NCBI GenBank assembly: GCA_010645155.1
Contig: CM021323.1
Coordinates: forward strand, 2,755,488 to 2,819,487
DNA length: 64,000 bases
Source of the DNA: Tigriopus japonicus
Lineage: Eukaryota > Arthropoda > Copepoda > Harpacticoida > Harpacticidae
Direction: 5' to 3'
Both the position numbers and the translations under genes were made by a program. Positions within the stretch are counted from its first letter, which is position 1. The number at the start of each line of letters is the position of its first letter. Shown here piece after piece: positions 26,140 through 37,664 of the stretch. Under the pieces are notes generated by a model. The model was given only the letters and a program-made list of their open reading frames with translations. It did no database searches and was not told where the DNA came from.

Positions 26140-29100
26140 GGTGTGTGCCAACGAGGAGTCCTCATTGTGCTCGTACTTGAAAACGGAATGTCTTCATGGC
26201 ATGCCACAACTACTACTTCAAAACCATGTACACGAATCGCTGGCACTATGTCGACAAGAAAAAAATCATCGCTAACAGGTCAATCGTCGAGTCCTCGACC
26301 ACGGAGAAATTGAAAATAAGAAATGAAAAACTGGTTCTGCCTGATTTCTTTTTGAAAAATAACATACTTTAGTTAGTTGTTGTACACTCAAAGTTGAAAA
26401 TAAGAAGAACTCTGAGTATTGCAATATTTTCCAACGGGCCTAAATGTATATAAAGTGCATTGTTATCAGAATAACTCTGGATATAAGACAAACCTTGCTC
26501 CTGACGGACCATGCTATCATTTACATATTATATTCAGCTTTGATTGTTAGGGAGGGATTTAAATCATAAATTGACAAACTGGTTGCTCATTTCTGCTCCG
26601 ACATTGTTTTAATGGGCAACTCACTATTTGGTGGAAAAAAGTAAAGAAAGGAAGTGCAGAAACAAGAAGCTGATCCTTTTCCCCCCAACGGTGATGTTAT
26701 GAAAATTAATCCGTTTTTTGAAATGCATTCTTGAAAGATCATGACTTTTCACATATCTGTTTTTAACAGGAAAAATTTGTTATCAAATCACAGCTTAGCG
26801 ATGCTGTTCAAGAAGGGCAAATGAACTTGACAATGGTGGGCCCAATCGAATATATTGTCATCGATTTCTTTCCCACAAGTAGCTCAATCTGCGAAGAGAA
26901 GAATAGAACCTCTTGCCATTCATTACGCATGCGAGTGTAACGGGTGAGTGAGTGTGATACAAATGACAATTCGTCACGGGAAAGTTCACCCTGAGCTACT
27001 TGAAAATGTTGGAATTCCTTCCCGTTTGGTATTACCGATTTGCAAATGACAAAACGATCGAAATGGGCGAGAGCAACATGACATTCACGCCCCCATTTAC
27101 AACACGGTCGGATTTTCTTTATGCTTTTACGTACAGGTCAAAAACTCGAGTTATGAAATTCTGCCATTGCTAACTTGTAAATTGTTCACGACCAGAAAAG
27201 CTTATACCAAATCGAGTAACACAATAAAAGCACGTGAGGCGAAAGTTTCCACAAGATTCGAAAGTGGCAAATTCTTGCTTCCTTGAGAATATTGAAATGC
27301 TGCGGGGCAAAAACTAACTTGCACCACGTACATAGTGTCGAGAAATCAAAGAAAAGACTTCATTGACACGAAATGATCTAGAAGCAACCTCAAACACAGT
27401 TATCGCCAGGTTGTAGCAAGCTATGAAGCTTTGGAAACCAAACGGAAAAATCTTAGTGGCTTAAAAAAGAAAGAAAAGAAATTTGTCGATGCTGTTGTGA
27501 ATGCTCTTGGCTCAGATCAAAGGGTTAGCGCATTAGCATTGAGGAAGTTGCTTAGAGGTATCGTGAAATGAAACGCTGCATCTGGTCTAATTAGACCAGT
27601 ATTAGACCGCAGGATCGGCAACCTGTGGGCCCAAGCGCTATGGGAAAAGTTTAAAATAGTGGGCCCTCAAGTCATCCATAGTACTGTACTTGTGGGTCCA
27701 AGCTCTTTGATCGCTAATTTATGGCCCCTTGAACTGGGGATGGGTGAAACCGGCATTTTCGGCTTCGACGCCGATACCGACACTGGCAAAATTATCAAAG
27801 TCGACTCTGACACCACACCGGTGTCGACACCAACCTCGACACCGACAACGGTTGTGAAAGTGTTGGTGTAGAATTTTCGTATTTTTTGAAAACATCACAA
27901 AACCTTGTAGATGTCTACACTGAGATCGAAAGTTAGAAATGTCAAAGGTTACATTACAGCGGCATAAACCATATGTGGCTTATACAGTTGTAAGCTGTGT
28001 ATAAGTTAAAATGAAAAGGCATTTCAATCGCCGTGGGAGTGACCCCCGTGGCCCGTCAAAAGGGTGGTAAACCCTTGGTTACCGGTGTTATCACTGCTAT
28101 CAAAAGAAAGATTCCGTTGAATCCAGTGCGTTCAATAGGGAAAATGGCAACCTAACACGGAATCAGTTAATTTACGGAACGGTATATCGTAAAAGGAAAT
28201 TGGGGGAGGAGAGCCGCACTCATAAGTGGTTGCAGGACCATCTGCCGTTCTGGGAGAAGGATATGTGGCCGCGATCTTAATCCGCCGCATAACTCAATAT
28301 GGTGCGTTATGAAGGGCCGGGTCTATTCTAGACCCCACCAGAGGACAGCAAGCCTCAGACAAACATTGACCCGTACCTGGAAAGAAATGGATCAAGACCA
28401 CATTTTTAGAACCTCCCGCGCATCCAGCAACAGTGGAGGACGTGGTAACGTGGCAACAAGTCCAAACTCGATTGACGATTAACACACGTACTTCAAAACT
28501 CTGACTAACACCCCCCAATTAAAAAAGTTTAAAAAAACTCTCAAACGAAATTTTTGATTTTTTGCAATTTTGACATTGCACGATGGTGCAAGCATCATTA
28601 CCCATACGGTAAACATGTTTCAACTTTAGTTGTAATGGGTAATCACTTGCCCAAAAATTTTGGAGGCAACGTGATTTGAAAAACACCCTGTTAAAAGGTC
28701 ATCTCTGTCGACTTTGTCCGCCTTCCTAGCACTAAACCTATTGGAATTTTCGTTAGTAATCAAATGATTTATTGGGTCATCGCACATCATTCTCGTGTAA
28801 CCAGAATGGGATCTGGTAGATACACTAAGATAGATATTGGCATTCGTAGGCTAACACACGGTGCCGATGATTCACGCTGGTGATTGGTCAAGAGCATTCA
28901 GTTGAACATTCAGCTAATTCTAACGAAGTTCAACAACAAACCAGAGTACTTCTTCTTTGTTGATTTTGTAGTGATCTGACTTGGTGCGAGGGTTGCCAAT
29001 TTACCTATGTGAAATCATATTCCCCTCTATCTCCCAGTCTTCATAAACCCGTTTTTCCTTTAAGGATCACCAAAAGGGCAAGGCATCCCTGACTTAAGTG

Positions 29101-30968
29101 ACTTCTGAGCAGGGTTGCAACTCAAACTTACATTCGTGTTTGCTCATAGACAAGAGCAAAGTACCCATTCTCCAAGCGGTGACCCTACCTTGCAACCTCT
29201 CGTAAAAAAAACTTGCGCAAGCCGAGATTTCACATCACTGAGATTTTGTTGTCAATCACCCGATCATGGTAATTAATCGGCCCCTGTTTAAACTCCACAC
29301 GAGTTGAAATTCACTTTTTGCAAATCAGGGTAAATACCTTAGACACATTTCTAGCAGACTTGAGGATTTTCAATAACCAAACTGCCCTATCAAATGAGCG
29401 AAATAGTTTAGATGTGTTTCTTAGAAGAAAAGGTTCTTTTAATCATGAACTTCGGCTTCCCGCATGATGAATGACGTCACAGACAGTCCGTGCCGGGTCG
29501 GGCAATCATAGATTTGAATGCCAATCTCTGCCTTCTAGTATTTCTAGGATCTGGGAATGATCAAAGATTAAATTGACCACATGTCCCATGGACGACCCAC
29601 GACGAAATGCGCCACAATCAACTGATCTTTACATTAATTCCAAGAACTCTCGGAAACTTTTCGTTTCTTTCATAGTTTTAATAAAATGCTGAAATTCCCC
29701 AATGCAAAATTGCAATTACGGATCGCCCTGAATGTTTTAAATTTGTGGTTTAAAAGTGAAACATTTTGCCGGTCAACACAAAATCGTACTTTCTTCCACA
29801 TGCCTGAAGTTTTTATACAATTCTGACGTCCTCGGAGTCCAAGCTTTTTGTGGTGCCCAAGGCTTTTAAGGCATTTGTTTATTTTTTTTTCAAAATTAAG
29901 ATTAGTTCACACTAAAGAGCTTATATCCCTTATGTTTCAGCCAATGATTGAACTACAGAGATTTAAGTGCTTTAAAGGTACAATAACATTGGTGCCGTTG
30001 ACCTTTAGACAATAATACATACTAGTGCCCTCGTCAATGCAAGAAGATTGATTTGATCAACCTCATCAAGAAAGAAATCCGAACGATGCGACACGATATT
30101 CATGGCTTATCGGATCAAACACATTTTAACGATCTTTCTTTTGTTCCAAATCAACATGGCTACATAAAAAACAAGACCCCAGACGACCAAAAAGGACTCG
30201 TTTGCTCTCAAGTTGAAAGTAACGTGTTTGAAATAGTTGTCTCGTTTAGTGGTGCTTGCTTCTGGCTTTGACTGGAGTGATCGTTTGATGCACGATGTTC
30301 AACTTCTTTGGCCATCGCCTTTGATAATTCCCGGCCCGTTCAAAACCATTTAGAATGAGTTTCTCTCCCGTTGGTCGAGAGTGTTTAAAGCAACCCACGT
30401 GTGGAAGTAGGTCAAAAGCCAATTCCTCTTTTTTTGAATATGAACCAACAGGTGGAGAGGGATGGCTTCAGAGTGAGCAAAGGGCACTCTATCGAACCAT
30501 CAAGCATATTAAACTAGCGGCAAGAAATCATGGGAGAAAAGTGCTGCCACCACGACTAAAACTACACACTTCTACTGTACTACCGGGTCTCTCAAAAGAA
30601 ACGGAACACCTCATTATATCGTCTATAACTCGTGTTTGAAAACATACGTGAACTTCGCCTTCATTGGATATGATTTGCCAAACATTTGGATTGAAGAGAC
30701 AGAAAAGCAATTTCAATATTCAAGCAACGAAGATTTTTCCCGTGAGGGGTCATTTCTGAAAACAGAGCATTCGTGACTGGCTTTTTTTCCCTTCCGAAAT
30801 TTGGCTAAAATTGGAAATAAAACAAAATTTAGGGAATAAAACTTTATATATCTTCAGAATTGTTATCTGACATATATTTTTGTTTCTTTTCATGCATTTT
30901 TTGTGAAGTCAACCATTTCTGAGTTACTGGCATGGTTTCCTATTCCGATTCTTATGAATCATCCGGTA

Positions 30969-31072
30969 CAACCACCACCACCAGTATCATTATTATCATC
31001 ATCAGCACCACCACCACCACCACGTTTGCTCCTACTCCAATGCTACTACTACTACAACAACAACAACCGCCA
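30969..31072 (+). repeat. Trinucleotide-rich cluster
   Basis: Imperfect ACC, ATT/ATC, CTA and AAC trinucleotide tracts follow each other over about 100 bp. Open frames through it give Pro-, Ser- and Asn-rich peptides that look like repeat translation, not a gene. Confidence 0.75.
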
Positions 31073-34000
31073 AGATGAACAAGATGAGAAGAAACGAGAT
31101 GGGAAAAAGGCAAACTGCAGAGCCATTCCTCGCAAACAATGGGGAACCCATCGAACCGAGAGAAGGGCTAATTTCGCTCTCTCGATTAAGAAAAATTGTT
31201 TCTCATTGGCAACGACGACGACGACCCCCCTTCAACAGGTCGTTTCAGAGTGATCGGGCACTCCTAGTGCCCAGAATACGTGTTTGTCTGTCTTGCTTGC
31301 ATACTACAAGGCTGGGACTTGGAGAGTCAAATTAAATTGGCACTAGTTGAGTTTTGTTGACAATTTCAATGTACAGTAAAGCAGTCGAGATATTTACACC
31401 CACGCACCCAACACTTATAGCATGAAAGAAATTTTCGACCATGAGGCTAGTCACAGGTTCGATTCTCCTCCCCGACCCTTTCCATGGATAATGTTTGGCC
31501 AGAAATTCAAGACTACAGACGGAAGAACCATCTGATGACTGATTTCACAAGCCTTTGGTGATTTGTTCGAGTTCTTGTCGACATAAAGAAGTGTAGAAAG
31601 CCTTATAATTCATCTAAAACTTATTATAAGTTTGTATTTCAAGCTAATCAGTTGGAGCAAAAGGCCCATTGTTAAAACTATAAAGAAAGAATAAAGCCCT
31701 GAATTGAGAATGTTTCATCAAAGATTTTTTTCATAGTCTCCTAATCCACCAAAATATTTTTTGTGTCATGTCATCAAATATTCTTCAAATGCAAGGTTGC
31801 GACTAATCCCCAAAATGAACTGAAAATTCCGGCTCTAATCAGGCTCCTCCATCGTGGTGATTAACATGGGAAATTATAGGCTCCCTATTTCCGGGAAACA
31901 GCTTGGTTTAATGTTGAAACATTAATATGTTTCAACAAATTCGAATCAGGGGCGATCAAACATCACCAATAGAAGGTCAAGAACCGAGGGAAAGTTTTTT
32001 TCTCGCAACATCCTTGTTTTTTGACGGTGAGCAGTTGAAGACGGTCAGATGAGATTACAAATAGGAAAGAGCTGCTGCGCCAAGAGAGATAAAAGTGGAA
32101 TATCATCTGTTGTTAATTTTTGCTTTTTGAGAGCGAACACATTCACATTTAGTGCAAGTGAACAGATGACACACATTCGATTGGATTGTACAGTAACTCT
32201 CCAAAATTTGTTGCGGTCTTTCAAGAAATTGATAGCAGCACAAACAGATTTCTACGAGCTGAAGTCGAAAAAGGTTCGAAAAGATAATAGTACGAAGTAC
32301 AATCACGCACTTATTGATTCAATAGATCAGTTCAGGGAAAGTTTCTGATTACTGCGTCTTTTGGAAATTTCGTGTCTTACGCACATTGTGCAAATATATT
32401 TCTCACTTTATCACGTATTTTGTTAGTGACTGATGTAATTTGTTAGATTTCTGCATCATTCATTTTCTGATAAGATCTAATTTCCATTTTGGGATTGTTT
32501 ATTAGCTTGTTAATTTTGAAGTTTGTTCTAAGCTCTAATGAAGTAATGTAGTCATTAAATAATTGCCAAGCCAAGTCCCACGTTTTTGCCCAAGCAAGCG
32601 ACGAAGTACAAGAGAAATCAAATTGCCGTAGTTGTTTGAAAAAAAACACGGAATTCGAAAATTAGGTCCAAATGATTTTTGTCGGTTTATTTTGACTGAA
32701 AATATTTGGTCTTACTTTTCAGTTTGAAACATTTTTGCTGATGTGTTTGGGTATACTCCAAGTCTACACATAAAATCTAGAACGAAAATTGCGACAGGAT
32801 AATTGGTTAAAATTAAAATCCCTCATAGACCTCATAAAAAGTTCTATAGGGCTCGGGTAAAATTACGTTTTTTTAGCCCAAGTTGCACTCAATCCGACGA
32901 AGGTTGCTATTTTCTGGCCTAAAATGCCACTTGTGAATAAAACTGTCCAATTTGGTCAAATTTTTATCTCAATTATGGGCAAAAGTTTATAGTCTTCAGT
33001 TTGTGTTTCCTTCATACTTTGACTTCCTTAAGGACGCTGTTCAGTTTTGTACATTTTTTTTATAATTTAAAAAGACAATAATACTTTGAAAAGGTCCTGA
33101 AAAAGCACGTGTGAAATGTGTATTTCGAGCAAAACCCCGCAGAATTTTAATGATCGAGGCAAAAAATGATAAAAGTTGTTGTTTGGTGCGAAAAAAATCG
33201 AATTGTTGCTAATTTTGAAATTTATTTTTGTCCGTGCTTCTATGTAAAGAATTCCTGCCCATTCTACCGGTAGAACAAAGTAAGGTAAAAATTGTGCTCC
33301 TGGCCCAATTTAAACTTTTGAACAGAGAACCTCTTGAAAAAACACACATTTTGAATCCCAAAAAGATTCCCAAAAGAAGATCCCATTTCTGTTAGGTGGG
33401 CGATCAAATCGTCTTCTCACATTGCTTGTTCAACGTGATCTCATTTTTACTTGATCGTAGCCAAAGTATGGACAATGAGCGTCTGACAATGAAGCACAAC
33501 TTTTGTATGAATCCTTCGCCAGTTACCTTGATTGTCAACAGTCTTCTCATTAGTTTTTTAGTGCGAAGATGTTCATGTAATTGTCATTTCACACACACGC
33601 AGACCCATTTGAGCAAACTGTATTTCTAGCACAAACCCAGGATTTATCTTGTAGCTGGGATCTGCTTTGCAAGTTGCACGACGCAACTTGGCTCAACGAG
33701 ATGTAAGGGGCCTCATTTTCAGGCCAAGTGTTGATGCCAAAGGAGAAAATTTGTGTAGTCAGATAGAAAGATTAGCTTGTGCTAATTTGCGTGGATGTGT
33801 GGCCTCCCTTAAGGTGCTCCCTTACCTACAACATCGGCTCAAAGACGAAGATTCCGAAACATGTGCTTAGCCACGGATGTTTCTACAAAAAATTGTTAGC
33901 GAGGGAGGCCATATATCCAGAAAATCCATATTTGGACAGGCCATTCATTCAAGAAATGTCAATTCGAATGAGAGAAAGTGCCTGTTGCTCGGACAGCGAT

Positions 34001-34360
34001 TGTCTGTGGTGAGCGCGTGGGTTTGATTCAAACCGGGCATTGTGATCACACGGTCTGTGGTGGTGCACAACTACGTAAGGGCGCAACAACCACTACAACA
34101 TCAACAACAACAACAACTAATTCCTTTTCTTCCATTGTTGTACAAGAAAGATAAGGAGCTTGTAAATTCTCCGTTCAGAGATTCGATCCATTTCTTCGAT
34201 CCAGATGATGAAATCGTTCAAGAAAAACGGCGAAAACTAATCGTAGGCCATCCAGAACGAAATCAATTATGTATTGAGAAGCGAGTACTGCTGACAATAC
34301 GGACAAACATAGAAAAACTTGTACTGTAAATGAGAATTGCAAAAGCTTTAATCAGCTAAA

Positions 34361-34815
34361 GGGGTTTTGTTTGTTTGTGGTGGAGTCAGAACGCAGCTTC
34401 GCAGCTATGATCTGATAGAGGCTGTCCACCATATGGGGATATTGCCGCTCCACTTGGACAAGCTAACAAGCAAGCATTAATTTTTACCTCACCCTCGGAA
34501 ATGACCCCAGGTTCGCCCATTAAAGCCGTCAAGGGCCGTGACTTCTGCATGTAACTTAATACCACAGGTCACTAGGACTCGGCAAGCCCGGGATCGAACC
34601 GGGGCTTGCCTTGTTTGCATTGAAAGACAGTTCAACGCTAAATTTTGACTCCGAAGAGTTGAGTTTGTAGATTTGGTTTTTGCATTGAAAGACGGTTCAA
34701 ATGCTAAATTTTGACTCCGAAGAGCTGAGTTTGTGGAGAGTGGCAGTCAGCCGGGATCGAACCCCTACCTTCCGCACGACAACCCGACGCAGTACGCACT
34801 ACGCCATGCCTCACC
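34361..34815 (-). repeat. SINE-like element with tRNA head and internal duplication
   Basis: On the minus strand the head at 34738-34812 has an A-box-like TGGCGTAGTGCG and a B box GGTTCGATCCC (34753-34763). The body contains a second B-box-like GGTTCGATCCC near 34590-34600, inside a stem formed by GGCAAGCCC and GGGGCTTGCC. A 65-bp-spaced direct repeat lies between the two. The far end carries an AAACAAACAAAACCCC tail (about 34362-34377). Two pol III-type boxes, a body and an A/C-rich tail fit a composite SINE, perhaps two insertions. Confidence 0.5.
34616..34736. repeat. Tandem duplication, about 56-bp unit at 65-bp spacing
   Basis: The segment starting TGCATTGAAAGAC at 34616 is repeated at 34681 with few differences. 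Both copies contain TTTTGACTCCGAAGAG and TGAGTTTGT. The duplication sits inside the SINE-like block. Confidence 0.85.
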
Positions 34816-35458
34816 CCCCTGTTAAAGGGGATCAGGCCTTTATTGGCTAATCATTAGATCTCCTGAAATGCAGTATATTCTTACACTTTCATTTATTGGA
34901 TTATTAGCGGCATAACATCGGTCATATTGTGATAAGTGAGAGTCAACTTTCCTTCAAATAAAAAATAGTTCTGTAATTGCTGACCGATGTGACACAATCA
35001 TTTGCATTTTTTTCCGACGAGGATCAAAGTGACAGCTTTTCTCTGGCTAAAATTCTTTCCCCAGTTTTGAATGTTATTTTCTAGAATGCGCCAACCTTTT
35101 GTAAAAAAATTTTTACAGTCCGTTCAATTAACTGCGGTCCAGCATTGACAAATATCTCGTTCGATTTGATTTTGTTCGACCTGCAATTGATATTGCTAAT
35201 AACTTGATATGCTTGAGTAATTTCCAATTTCGGTTTTGTTCATTTTAGATTACGACATTTCTCACGTTTTCAGATTTCTTTCAAGTGGCGATAATTTCAC
35301 GCTCACAAGTTTTTTTGTGACAAGAGAAGCTTGTTCAGCATTTGGAGAATTAAAATAGATAGGCTTCTAAATATAAGCATTTATCTGACAAGCTCTTGAC
35401 AATTCTTCCAGGAGTCTAAGCATAAATCATTGGTTGCATAGACAAGTGAGAACATATG

Positions 35459-37100
35459 CTATAAGAGGTCGGATTCAGAGGATGAGGAACACGATGATAA
35501 TAAGTGGACATGGACCATATCGGCATTGACGGATTTTTTAGGAGGTTGCGCGATCCGTCTTCGCCATGATGGAAAAGAAAAATTGAGCGATCGCATCCAA
35601 GAACCAGAGGAAGCATCAACAGAAAGAGCAGATCCTTTCCATTCTCCTTGACGACGATTGTAACTAAACACACTGTAGTCTAGATCGGATTCGTCCGAAG
35701 AGGAAGGCACGTAATCGGAAAACTCTTCATCGGATGATATCACAAATTGACGATGTTCACTATCCAATTCTGTTAAATCATGCGCCTTAAGAAATTGTAC
35801 CATGTCCAATGGCATGTAACGGGTTGACGATCCGCTATCGATATCATCGAGGGCTATTTCATCTTTGAACTGAATGCGTCTTTCTCGACGACCAATGCGT
35901 GACAAAGTTCGGGCTTGACCTCGGATGGCATCTGTGAACACAAATTAGATAACCAATTGAAGTTACATCGCGCAAAACGACCATTTTCAATCATGAATTA
36001 AAGTATGGTATGAATGAATAAAAGAAGAGCCACATGACAAGAGCTTTTGTCTCCTACCATTTCACATGGTATGCAGATCAGTTGTAAAATACTTTTTAGG
36101 GTGATTTGGGGGGTTTAATGATCAGGGAAATCCAAAATCCAAACTGGGAGTAACAGCTTAAAAGATTTGCCGGGTCCAAATTCAGAATTCTTAAATAAAC
36201 ATGAATGGCAGTCGTGGAAAGATGGCCATTAATTTGCTTTGGAGAGATCTAGTCAGAAATGAAAACCATAAAAACCCTCCAAAAAAGAAACCAAGGACGA
36301 ATAAATTCAGGACTTCGGATGCAACCAACTTCTTTTTTGAAAGCATCACAGCAGTTTTGTTTTCTTTTTCACATCTTTTCAATGACTTAAGTTTCTATTT
36401 CTTAAATTTACTTCGAATAAAGATATAATGCCTCGTGTTACTACATCGAATAAAGTATGGAGAAGAATTTGTTGGAGCAAATATCGTCCCCAAAAATGAT
36501 AATGGGCTAATGAAGTCCTTGATTTTTTAATAGGCTTCTTTCCTTGGCCAACATATCGAATTGAATACACGAGTAAGCTTCTTTCCCCAACACTGCGTTA
36601 AAACTCCATCCTTCTTCTCAGTTTGAGGAACACTCGGCCTTACCGGGAACGGATTGTTGGGCTCGAAGAGAATGCGCTTCGAAAAAGAGCGGTTGTTTGC
36701 CCATAATCGAATCCCATCGGCCCCGCTCAGCCCACATGCCCGACGTCACCACGCCCACGATTAGGGCGCAGAGCAATGAGGTCACGGCCAAAGAAGCCCC
36801 CAAGGCCCGACTGGAATGGGTGGCCCGATAATGAACCCGCGCCCACCACGAACTCAAATTGCCCAAAGCTCCCCGCATCAAATCGGCTTCAATCCGACGC
36901 CAATCGCCAGAATCATTGCGGGCGGGTTCACAATCAGAGTTATTCTCATGGGAAACATCGGGACAATGGCAAGGGATCCCATCTCCTATCGATTCCTCCG
37001 TGCCATTGGTCCATGGGCGTGCACGCTGGCTTTGAGAGACGCTCATCGGGATCAGACCCACGAGGGTCCATCCCAACATCAAAGGCGTGGTTAGCCGCAT
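35459..37100 (-). CDS. Single-pass type I membrane protein of unknown function, 309 aa, 2 exons
   Basis: Exons on the minus strand: 37100-36644 (ATG) and 35931-35459 (TAG). The donor CCCG|GTAAGG and the acceptor TTCACAG|ATGCC join in phase. The protein starts with a signal peptide (MRLTTPLMLGWTLVGLIPMS). A short extracellular part, about 75 residues, has four possible N-glycosylation sites (NGT, NNS, NDS, NLS) and three cysteines. One membrane helix lies at about residues 99-121. The roughly 185-residue cytoplasmic tail is basic near the membrane (RIGRRERRIQFKDE), then acidic and Ser-rich (SSDEEFSDYVPSSSDESD), and ends in a Ser run before ESDLL. The ESDLL end has the form of an acidic-dileucine sorting signal, which is inference. 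I recognise no family. The gene is head-to-head with PPIL2. Upstream in-frame sequence is open, so a longer N-terminus cannot be excluded, but this ATG gives a good signal peptide. Confidence 0.7.
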
Positions 37101-37664
37101 AGTCGGATCTGCCACTCGGGTATCCACAACCTGATAGCCGGTGACGTCGACGACAACGACCCAAGGATTGACCCGCGACGTTCATTCAATCGAAGACACT
37201 CACTCACTCACTCGATTCTTCCTGAATTAATTAGTTCACTCACTAATAAAGTTACACTACAAACACGCTCCTTGTAATCTTTCCAGATTGGATAACAATA
37301 ACAGTTAGGGTGACCAACTTGGCTCAAATAAAACTAGCAGTAAGGATCAACGGAGTTTAAAATTATTCAGGAACAAGCGTAATGACTCAAATTGAGTGAT
37401 TTGATTATTGTTGTTTATACTCTAATCCTTTTAAATGCGGCTTATGCGGTTAATCTGCTAATTTCAATAGCAAAGAAGTCAAATAACATTCCAGATTGTA
37501 GTCACCTTTCCTTTGTTTATTGACATTTATTTCTACATCTAAGGTCAACGTTTAGTTCCGACAAAGTTCAAAACTTTCGTGATCTTTAGGTGGGCGGGGA
37601 TTTTCTGTCTCTCCAGGCACACCTATCTTTTATTGAGTGTCTCGGGCGAATCGATTAGGACAAG
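37101..37664. promoter_or_regulatory. Divergent promoter region shared by the membrane-protein gene and PPIL2
   Basis: Two start codons face away from each other across 564 bp. The side next to the minus-strand gene is GC-rich with CpG dinucleotides (GTCGTTGTCGTCGACGTCACC, minus strand). Short GAGT/ACTC repeats lie at 37192-37215. No TATA box stands out near either start, as expected for a housekeeping gene such as PPIL2. TSS positions are not visible. Confidence 0.45.

Larger units (their letters stand above)
25270..35458. other. 10-kb gene-poor region
   Basis: No gene with a recognised domain or a consistent exon chain was found. It holds simple repeats (25541-25574, 26114-26139, 30969-31072, 34082-34121) and the SINE-like block at 34361-34815. 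A short coding-like frame at 27377-27571 is discussed in the findings. An isolated B-box-like GGTTCGATTC near 31457 is probably a worn SINE. Confidence 0.55.

Noticed and set aside
27600..27640. hAT-like terminus CAGGATCGGCAACC
   Set aside because: No matching opposite terminus or 8-bp duplication within 1 kb.
32049..32348. 99-codon frame ending DSIDQFRESF
   Set aside because: Looks protein-like in its second half, but has no known domain or gene context; left as chance.
34042..34329. 95-codon frame with a Gln run and charged C-terminal part
   Set aside because: The Gln run is translation of a CAA repeat, the start is not an ATG in a good context, and nothing is recognisable.
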